DNA of 64,000 bases from the NCBI RefSeq assembly GCF_014193655.1, contig NZ_JACHZQ010000001.1:1922001-1986000 (forward strand), written 5' to 3'. The stretch is from Rhizobium sp. BK313 (GTDB taxonomy: Bacteria; Pseudomonadota; Alphaproteobacteria; Rhizobiales; Rhizobiaceae). Numbering within the stretch: the first letter of the stretch is position 1; each line of letters begins with the position of its first letter. Below, in pieces: positions 58,049-64,000 of this stretch. The notes beneath the pieces were generated by a model, which ran no database searches, was not told the origin of the DNA, and saw only the letters and a program-made list of their open reading frames with translations. The translations under genes were made by a program, and so were the position numbers.

Positions 58049-58135
58049 AATCAATCGATATGAGGTAAAATGATACCTTATTCATAACTATATGATTTTG
58101 CTTTGAAATTTTTCCAGCCGCAAAATTCCTTTATA

Positions 58136-58164
58136 TTGACGTATCCACCTATCCACTTTATAAG
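58136..58164 (+). promoter_or_regulatory. Strong sigma-70 promoter of rplM-rpsI
   Basis: TTGACG at 58136-58141, 17 bases, TATAAG at 58159-58164. The transcript would begin near 58171, about 115 bases ahead of the rplM ATG. Confidence 0.75.
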
Positions 58165-58176
58165 CCACGCCAGATC

Positions 58177-58225
58177 GCAGCCTTTCCGGGCTGCTTTCTT
58201 TTTGGCGCGCTTTTCGCTCGCCAAA
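58177..58225 (+). promoter_or_regulatory. rplM leader: terminator-like hairpin plus second stem-loop
   Basis: GCAGCC (58177-58182) pairs with GGCTGC (58189-58194), followed by TTTCTTTTT. A second stem pairs TTTGGCG (58201-58207) with CGCCAAA (58219-58225) around a short inner stem, and its left arm uses part of the T-run. Such layouts are seen in ribosomal-protein leaders that control readthrough; whether this one does is untested. Confidence 0.5.
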
Positions 58226-58286
58226 CCAAGCAACAAGAAACGCCCTGATGCCTTCAGGTCCAGGGTCCCAAGAGAGAGTATTCAAC

Positions 58287-58751
58287 ATGGCAACCTTCTC
58301 CCAGAAGCCTGCAGAGGTGGAGAAGAAGTGGGTTCTCATCGACGCCGAAGGGCTGGTCGTTGGCCGTCTCGCTTCTATCATCGCAATGCGTCTGCGCGGC
58401 AAGCATAAGGCTACCTTCACGCCGCACGTAGACGACGGCGACAACGTCATCGTCATCAATGCCGACAAGGTCGTCTTCACCGGCAAGAAGTACGAAGACA
58501 AGGTTTACTACTGGCACACCGGTTATGCCGGCGGCATCAAGGAGCGCACCGCTCGTCAGATCATCGAAGGTCGCTTCCCGGAGCGCGTCGTTGAAAAGGC
58601 CGTCGAGCGCATGGTTCCCCGCGGACCGCTCGGCCGTCGCCAGATGAAGAACCTGCGCGTCTACGCCGGCTCCAACCATCCCCATGAAGCCCAGCAGCCG
58701 GTCGTTCTCGACGTGGCCAAGCTGAACAAGAAGAACGTAAGGAGCGCCTGA
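58287..58751 (+). CDS. rplM: 50S ribosomal protein L13
   Basis: A 154-residue L13 with the conserved [31 protein letters not shown] and [21 protein letters not shown] segments. The ATG at 58287 begins MATFSQKP, as in other rhizobia; the upstream in-frame ATG at 58248 is not expected. Structural component of the large ribosomal subunit and the first gene of rplM-rpsI. Confidence 0.98.
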   Translation: MATFSQKPAEVEKKWVLIDAEGLVVGRLASIIAMRLRGKHKATFTPHVDDGDNVIVINADKVVFTGKKYEDKVYYWHTGYAGGIKERTARQIIEGRFPERVVEKAVERMVPRGPLGRRQMKNLRVYAGSNHPHEAQQPVVLDVAKLNKKNVRSA

Positions 58752-58753
58752 TA

Positions 58754-59224
58754 ATGGCTGATCTCTCTTCCCTGAAGGATCTCGGCACGACGTCGGAAGC
58801 AGCTGCTGCTCCGGTTCACGTCCGCAAGGTCGACTCGCTCGGTCGCTCCTACGCGACCGGCAAGCGCAAGGACGCCGTCGCCCGCGTATGGCTCAAGGCC
58901 GGCTCCGGCAAGATCATCGTCAACGGCAAGGACTACACGGCATACTTCGCCCGTCCGGTTCTGCAGATGATCCTGCGCCAGCCGATCGTCGCTGCTGCCC
59001 GTGACGGTCAGTTCGACATCATCGCCACCGTTGCCGGCGGCGGTCTTTCCGGCCAGGCCGGTGCGGTTCGCCATGGCCTGTCGAAGGCTCTGACCTACTT
59101 CGAACCGGGTCTGCGCTCGGTCCTGAAGAAGGGCGGCTTCCTGACCCGCGACAGCCGCGTCGTCGAACGCAAGAAGTACGGCCGCGCCAAGGCACGCCGT
59201 TCGTTCCAGTTCTCCAAGCGTTAA
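58754..59224 (+). CDS. rpsI: 30S ribosomal protein S9
   Basis: A 156-residue S9 with [14 protein letters not shown], the [19 protein letters not shown] motif and the invariant SFQFSKR end whose lysine/arginine contact the P-site tRNA. It begins two bases after the rplM stop, with AAGGAG within rplM. Confidence 0.98.
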   Translation: MADLSSLKDLGTTSEAAAAPVHVRKVDSLGRSYATGKRKDAVARVWLKAGSGKIIVNGKDYTAYFARPVLQMILRQPIVAAARDGQFDIIATVAGGGLSGQAGAVRHGLSKALTYFEPGLRSVLKKGGFLTRDSRVVERKKYGRAKARRSFQFSKR

Positions 59225-59249
59225 TCGCTTATCCGAGATCGGATTTTGG

Positions 59250-59282
59250 AAAGGCCGGGTTCTACCCGGCCTTTTTGTTTTG
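59250..59282 (+). terminator. Terminator of rplM-rpsI
   Basis: A 10-bp stem AAAGGCCGGG/CCCGGCCTTT (59250-59259 and 59265-59274), loop TTCTA, followed by TTGTTTTG. Confidence 0.9.
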
Positions 59283-59368
59283 TGCATCTTGGGCCACGGC
59301 CGCATGGTCATGCAGGCAAATCGCGCATTTTGTGGCACACTCCGGCTTTATCTAGGAAGGGGGCCGGG

Positions 59369-59641
59369 ATGACATGGACGACGCTTAGGTTCATCTCATT
59401 GCTTTTGCTCGCAACGGTCGGCCCGGTGCCCGCTTATTCGGCGGATCCCGTCCAGACACCGGAAGGGGAGCAGACGCGGATGGAAAGCATGAAAGACTTC
59501 ATGCGAGCCAATCCCGACTGCCAGCAATTCACCGATCAATGTTCATTCTGCACGGTCGCCGACGGAAAGGCTCAATGCTCGACACCGCAGATCGCGTGTA
59601 TAAAACAGGCGTATCAATGCACGCTTCCGCCAAGCAAATAG
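59369..59641 (+). CDS. Small secreted protein with six cysteines
   Basis: A 90-residue protein with a Sec signal peptide (cleavage near PAYSA) and six cysteines in the mature part, including CSFC and QYQC-type spacings that suggest disulfides. The ATG at 59369 is preceded by AGGAAGGGGG. I recognise no family. Confidence 0.8.
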   Translation: MTWTTLRFISLLLLATVGPVPAYSADPVQTPEGEQTRMESMKDFMRANPDCQQFTDQCSFCTVADGKAQCSTPQIACIKQAYQCTLPPSK

Positions 59642-59710
59642 GCGCGCACTGACCGCCACTTGCAATCTACACCTCCTGTCCTCTAGTTCTTTCCCTTCAG
59701 GAGACACGTC

Positions 59711-60088
59711 ATGCCCCACAATCGCGCATCGCCTTTCGCCGCCACGCCGAAGCCGCCCTATTACATCGTTTCCTTTTCCTCCGTTCGTACCCGCGGCGAC
59801 CATGGCTATGGCGCCATGGCGGACAGAATGGAGGAACTGGCACTTGCCCAGGACGGCTGTCTTGGCGTCGAGAGCGCCAGAGGGCCGGATGGCTTCGGCA
59901 TCACCAATTCCTTCTGGCGGGACGAGGAGAGCATTCGCGGATGGAAGAACGTCGTCGCGCATCTGGCGGCGCAGAAGCTCGGGCGCGAGCGCTGGTATGA
60001 GCAATATCATGTTCGCATCGCGCGTGTAGAACGGGACTACAAGTTCAGCGTATCCGAGGGAGAATCTCGTGCCGAGCACGTCGATTGA
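59711..60088 (+). CDS. Antibiotic-biosynthesis-monooxygenase-like protein
   Basis: A 125-residue protein with the ABM/dimeric ferredoxin-like-barrel pattern: YYIVSFSSVR, then GYGAMADRMEELALAQDGCLGVESAR and SFWRDEESIRGWKNVVAHLAAQ. YqjZ-type homologues have unknown substrates. CAGGAGA precedes the ATG. Overlaps the start of the agmatinase gene by 20 bases, implying coupling. Confidence 0.85.
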   Translation: MPHNRASPFAATPKPPYYIVSFSSVRTRGDHGYGAMADRMEELALAQDGCLGVESARGPDGFGITNSFWRDEESIRGWKNVVAHLAAQKLGRERWYEQYHVRIARVERDYKFSVSEGESRAEHVD

Positions 60089-61022
60089 TCATGCCTTTAC
60101 GGCCACTGGCCTGACATCCGCGGCCAGCGACCCGACCTTTGCGGGTGCGCTCTCCTTCATGCGCCGGCGTTTCACCAAATCGCTCGAGGGTGTCGACGCC
60201 GTCGTCTGGGGCATTCCCTTTGATGCTGCAACATCCAATCGGCCGGGAACGCGCTTCGGGCCGCAGGCTATCCGCCGCGCCTCGGCGATTTTCGACAATG
60301 ATCCGCAATATCCTTTCCATCGTGATCTCTTCGCTGAAATGGCCGTCATCGATTATGGCGATTGCTTGCTTGACTACGGCAATCACCAGGAGACACCGGC
60401 GGCGATCGAGCGGCAAGCGAACACCATCCTCGATAGCGGCGCTTTCCTGCTTACGCTCGGCGGCGATCATTTTATCACCTGGCCGCTGCTGAAGGCGCAT
60501 GCGGCCAAACACGGCCCTTTGGCGCTGGTGCAGTTCGACGCGCATCAGGACACCTGGTTCGATGACGGCAAGCGCATCGACCATGGCTCGTTCGTTGCTC
60601 GCGCCGCCCGCGACGGCCTGATCGATCCCGACCGCTCCCTACAGATCGGCATCCGTACCCATGCGCCTGACGATTATGGTATTCGGATTGTCTATGGCCA
60701 CGAGGTCGAAGATATGGCTGCGGCCGATATCGCCTCGATGATCATCTCCCACACCAAGGGGGCGCCCACCTACTTGACCTTCGATATCGACTGCCTCGAT
60801 CCGGCGTACGCGCCGGGCACGGGAACGCCTGTTGCCGGCGGTCCCTCGAGCGCGAAAATCCTGTCGACGCTGCAACATCTGCATCAGCTTGATGTCAGGG
60901 GCGCCGATGTTGTCGAAGTCTCTCCGGCCTATGATCATGCCGACATCACCGCCATTGCAGGGGCAACGGTGGCGATGTATATGCTCGGGCTCCACGCCGA
61001 AAGGCGCGCGAACGGCCGCTGA
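60069..61022 (+). CDS. speB: Agmatinase (ureohydrolase family)
   Basis: A 317-residue manganese ureohydrolase that converts agmatine to putrescine and urea. Metal ligands H134, D157, H159, D161, D239 and D241 are all present in LGGDHF, QFDAHQDTW and TFDIDCLD. GTG start at 60069 with GAGGGAG upstream. A guanidinobutyrase or related activity cannot be excluded. Confidence 0.9.
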   Translation: MPSTSIDHAFTATGLTSAASDPTFAGALSFMRRRFTKSLEGVDAVVWGIPFDAATSNRPGTRFGPQAIRRASAIFDNDPQYPFHRDLFAEMAVIDYGDCLLDYGNHQETPAAIERQANTILDSGAFLLTLGGDHFITWPLLKAHAAKHGPLALVQFDAHQDTWFDDGKRIDHGSFVARAARDGLIDPDRSLQIGIRTHAPDDYGIRIVYGHEVEDMAAADIASMIISHTKGAPTYLTFDIDCLDPAYAPGTGTPVAGGPSSAKILSTLQHLHQLDVRGADVVEVSPAYDHADITAIAGATVAMYMLGLHAERRANGR

Positions 61023-61105
61023 TACCGGCCGTTATCATTTTGAATCAACTCCATGGCAAACTGAGTCCGGAAATACTCTGAACTGATTGAAAGAGCAGGA
61101 TTAAA

Positions 61106-62032
61106 ATGGCACCGAAAATCTTCATCGATGGCGAAGCTGGAACGACGGGTCTGCAGATCCGTGAGCGTTTGGCTACGCGCCGCGATATCGAGATTCTGTC
61201 CATTCCGGCAGAGAGCCGCAAAGACAAGGCAGTGCGTGCGGAGCTGCTCAACGCTGCAGACATCGCCATCCTCTGCCTGCCGGACGAAGCGGCCAAGGAA
61301 AGCGTCAGCCTGATTGCCAATGAGACGACGAGAGTGATCGACGCCTCGACCGCCTATCGTGTCGCCGAAGGCTGGGCCTACGGATTTCCGGAAATGAGCA
61401 AGGATCAGGCTGATGTCATCGCCAGAGCCAAGCGGGTTGCCAACCCTGGTTGCTGGCCGCAGGGCGCCATTGCTACGCTCCGTCCTCTGATCGAAGCCGG
61501 GCTTGTCGCCGCGGACTATCCGGTCACCGTTCACGGAATTTCAGGTTACAGCGGCGGCGGACGCTCGATGATCGAGGATTATCAGGCGAAGGGTGAAGAC
61601 GCTCCGGAATATATGCCCTACGGTCTGACGTTCAAACATAAGCATCTGCCGGAACTGCAGGCCTACGCCAAGCTTTCGCGCGTTCCGCTGTTCCAACCAA
61701 TCGTCGGCAATTTCGCTCAGGGCATGGTCGTTAGCGTGCCGTTGCAGCTTTCGGTCCTATCGACGATTCCGAAGGGCACTGAATTGCATGCGGCTATCGC
61801 CGACTACTATGCAGGGCAGAAGGGCGGCTTCGTCGAAGTCGCGCCGTTCGACAATCCCGAGCGGACGCCGGAGCTCAATCCGGAAATCTACAACAACACC
61901 AATCGCATGCGCTTGCACGTTTTTGCCAATGACGACAAAGCGCAGGCCATGCTCGTCGCCGTCTACGACAATCTCGGCAAGGGTGCTTCGGGAGCTGCGG
62001 TCCAGAATATGGACCTGATGCTGAACGCTTGA
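61106..62032 (+). CDS. argC: N-acetyl-gamma-glutamyl-phosphate reductase, type 2
   Basis: A 308-residue enzyme of arginine biosynthesis. Nucleotide site GEAGTTGLQIRERL at the N-terminus and catalytic C116 in VANPGCWPQGAI. Its short type (about 310 residues) differs from the 340-residue E. coli form. Next to agmatinase, another arginine-derived pathway gene. Confidence 0.96.
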   Translation: MAPKIFIDGEAGTTGLQIRERLATRRDIEILSIPAESRKDKAVRAELLNAADIAILCLPDEAAKESVSLIANETTRVIDASTAYRVAEGWAYGFPEMSKDQADVIARAKRVANPGCWPQGAIATLRPLIEAGLVAADYPVTVHGISGYSGGGRSMIEDYQAKGEDAPEYMPYGLTFKHKHLPELQAYAKLSRVPLFQPIVGNFAQGMVVSVPLQLSVLSTIPKGTELHAAIADYYAGQKGGFVEVAPFDNPERTPELNPEIYNNTNRMRLHVFANDDKAQAMLVAVYDNLGKGASGAAVQNMDLMLNA

Positions 62033-62493
62033 GGTTTCAGGCCTGATCAACATCACCAAAACTGAAGGAGCCTGACCAATCGCCTCATCCAGGTCGATCG
62101 GCCGGGCTCGACTTATTCCAGCTGAAATTATCTTCGGCGCCCCTGCTATTTAAGACATCCCAGATCATTGGCGGTCGCGATTTGAGATCGCCCTATTGGT
62201 GTGGATCCGGCGGATCGCGCCCTTTCCTGTATATTTTGTAACACTTTATTAGTCATTATCGATTGTTGGCCACAAATCAGCCCTTATCGCCTGTTCCCGC
62301 TTTCGCCGCCGCAACAGTCGCGGTGATCAGCACACTCAATTCCAAGATCGGGTCGGCGTAAAGGAATTGGTTACCATAATTCGGCATGCTTTCCGACAGC
62401 CGGCAAAGTGACGGCCGGACGCAGTTCTGCGTCCCGGCATAAGCGTTTTTTGTGAGCCGGTATGGTGCGTATAAAGTTTGGATAACGAGTATC
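62033..62493. other. Gap downstream of argC
   Basis: 461 bases with no gene found. I see no clear terminator or promoter. Confidence 0.5.
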
Positions 62494-64000
62494 ATGGCGT
62501 TTGCGACCGAGACATTCGGTAACATCAATTCCCGTTCCGGAAATGCTTCGCGCCGGAATAAATCTCCAGGGATCAGTCCCGGTACCGTCGTCACCGGCGT
62601 CGCGGTGGTGGTTTTCGCGTGGGTGGCGGCAACGCTGATCACCACGCAATCGATGGTCCTGTCCCTCCCCGGCGCAGATACTACGCTGCAGGATTCGCTG
62701 ACGCCGAGGGCCTCTGCCTTCATCGTTCCAGAGGAGCACATCCTGCATGCGGCGCGCCTTGCCAGTCAAACCGTGCCCATGGGCGGAAGAACACGGGTAA
62801 GCGGTATATCCACCGATGCGGAGAAGCGGCTGGCCATCGCACGTTCCAAAGCGATCCTGGCGCGCGGGCTGGTCAAGCAGCAATTGGCGAGCGCGCTATC
62901 GCAGCAGGCTTCAGATCTCGCGCGGGCTCAGGCGGCTTCGGCCATTGCCAAGAACGACGCACCGATCTCGCCGGAAACTGTTGCACATCTGCGCGATGTC
63001 GCCGCCCTCGCCCTGACAAATGCCGGGAAGTCCCTCATACAGAGCAAGATCGTTGGGGCGGCAGTCTCGATCACGGCCCTCGCCAGCTCTATCCCGCGGC
63101 CGGCAGAGGTTGCACTGAGCAACCCCGCAATCCAAGCCGCAGGGCCAAATTCGGCTGCCCTGGATCATTCGGGCAAGGACAGTCTACCGATCGCAGCATC
63201 GGCTAGCGATGCACCGCCCACCGAGATGGCGTCGGCCGCTCCATCGGCCGGAGCGATCGATCGCGCAGTTGCGGAGAGCCTCGCGACGAGCGCTTCCAGC
63301 GATCCCGCGTCGCAGCCCTTCGACATCATCCCGATACCACGTCCGGACCAGACGCCCGCCACAGATAATGCCGCATCGTCGGACGCCGGAACCATCGATC
63401 TTGCAGAAGCCGAAGACGCTTCGGTTGTCGAGGAACTACCTACCGTCGTGCCGCTGCCGCGTCCGGCCCGTGTCGTTGCAAGGGCCAGCGCCTCGGACAG
63501 CGCAAGCACGCCGGACGAAGCTGACACGTCGCCGACGCGCGCTTTGGCCTATGCCAAGCCGGACGAAGAGGTCAAGCGGTCGCGGTCGTCCCTCAACCCG
63601 TTCGCCGCCCTTAGCCAGCGGGGCGGAACCGCCATCTACGATATCTCGGCGGGAACAGTCTACCTGCCGAGCGGCGAACGCCTCGAAGCGCATTCCGGCC
63701 TCGGCTACATGCGTGACAATCCCCGCTACGTCGACCGCAAAAACACCGGCCCGACGCCCCCTGAAACTTATGACCTGACATATAGAGAAAGCCTGTTCCA
63801 TGGCGTGCAGGCGCTGCGCCTGACACCTGCAAACGGCGCCCGCGTCTATGGCCGCGACGGCTTGCTGGCTCACACCTACATGCTCAGAGGAAGCCGCGGC
63901 GACTCGAATGGCTGCGTGGTCTTTAAGGATTACCGCCGCTTCCTGGCCGCCTTCAAGCGCGGCGAAATCAAGCGTCTGCAGGTGGTGGCGCGTCTGTCGT
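62494..64000 (+). CDS. DUF2778/Tlde1-type L,D-transpeptidase-like membrane protein (partial)
   Basis: An open frame from ATG at 62494 to the right edge (502 codons, no stop seen). One membrane segment (about residues 31-50), an Ala/Ser-rich region with two PxPRP motifs (near IIPIPRPDQ and VVPLPRPAR), then a C-terminal catalytic-looking domain with H460 in AHTYMLRG and C474 in SNGCVVFKDY. This His...SxGC layout is that of L,D-transpeptidase-like DUF2778/Tlde1 domains, which act on peptidoglycan, so the protein probably modifies or trims the cell wall. The family also includes secreted effectors, but the anchor here suggests a resident envelope protein. Confidence 0.8.
   Translation, partial: MAFATETFGNINSRSGNASRRNKSPGISPGTVVTGVAVVVFAWVAATLITTQSMVLSLPGADTTLQDSLTPRASAFIVPEEHILHAARLASQTVPMGGRTRVSGISTDAEKRLAIARSKAILARGLVKQQLASALSQQASDLARAQAASAIAKNDAPISPETVAHLRDVAALALTNAGKSLIQSKIVGAAVSITALASSIPRPAEVALSNPAIQAAGPNSAALDHSGKDSLPIAASASDAPPTEMASAAPSAGAIDRAVAESLATSASSDPASQPFDIIPIPRPDQTPATDNAASSDAGTIDLAEAEDASVVEELPTVVPLPRPARVVARASASDSASTPDEADTSPTRALAYAKPDEEVKRSRSSLNPFAALSQRGGTAIYDISAGTVYLPSGERLEAHSGLGYMRDNPRYVDRKNTGPTPPETYDLTYRESLFHGVQALRLTPANGARVYGRDGLLAHTYMLRGSRGDSNGCVVFKDYRRFLAAFKRGEIKRLQVVARLS

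Overview
The window is a chromosomal segment of an alphaproteobacterium of the Rhizobiaceae, most likely Rhizobium sensu lato. The case rests on gene content and order: a nuoABCDEFGH operon with rhizobial extra genes, an rkpAGHIJ K-antigen cluster, paired lon/hupB and clpX/clpP, and GC-rich coding sequence. No insertion sequence, phage gene or CRISPR array was seen. This assignment is inference from sequence features, not from a database search.

Layout. 1-8382 (minus strand): the complex I operon from nuoA through the first codons of nuoH, interrupted by a small secreted-protein gene (after nuoD) and a helix-hairpin-helix protein gene (after nuoF). 8642-9315: two identical tRNA-Asp genes (minus) and tRNA-Val (plus). 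9739-22520 (minus): rkpA-rkpG-rkpH-rkpI-rkpJ, in which a giant reducing polyketide synthase, an alpha-oxoamine synthase and a ketoreductase precede an LtaS-like phosphotransferase and a KpsS-like Kdo transferase. 22862-33400: capsule export and sugar-assembly genes (KpsD/Wza-like lipoprotein, methyltransferase, a protein of unknown function, two KpsE-like proteins flanking a KpsT-like ATPase, two glycosyltransferases). No KpsM permease is present.

33462-46435: housekeeping and stress genes. They include a YhaO/YhaN (Mre11/Rad50-like) nuclease pair, an aldo/keto reductase, a short-chain reductase, HU, Lon, ClpX and ClpP, with readable terminators and heat-shock-like promoter candidates. 46846-49385: a membrane diguanylate cyclase and a cytochrome P450. 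49580-53527 (minus): pstSCAB with a three-repeat Pho box and intergenic hairpins, but no phoU or phoB. 53648-55909 (minus): a cupin, MetY and a CoA-binding protein. 56021-62032 (plus): small secreted proteins, an EamA transporter, rplM-rpsI with a promoter and a leader hairpin, a monooxygenase-like protein, agmatinase and ArgC. The right edge cuts an L,D-transpeptidase-like (DUF2778/Tlde1-type) membrane protein.

How the genes fit together. The most notable block is rkpAGHIJ plus the export genes. RkpA, RkpG and RkpH have the same three enzyme types that fungi use for fumonisin-type sphinganine analogues: highly reducing PKS, alpha-oxoamine synthase and 3-keto reductase. They are followed by a phosphoglycerol-transferase-type enzyme and a KpsS-type Kdo transferase. 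I infer that the operon builds an unusual amino-polyol lipid that serves as the membrane anchor or acceptor for a Kdo-linked capsule exported by the neighbouring KpsD/E/T system. That chemistry is a hypothesis.
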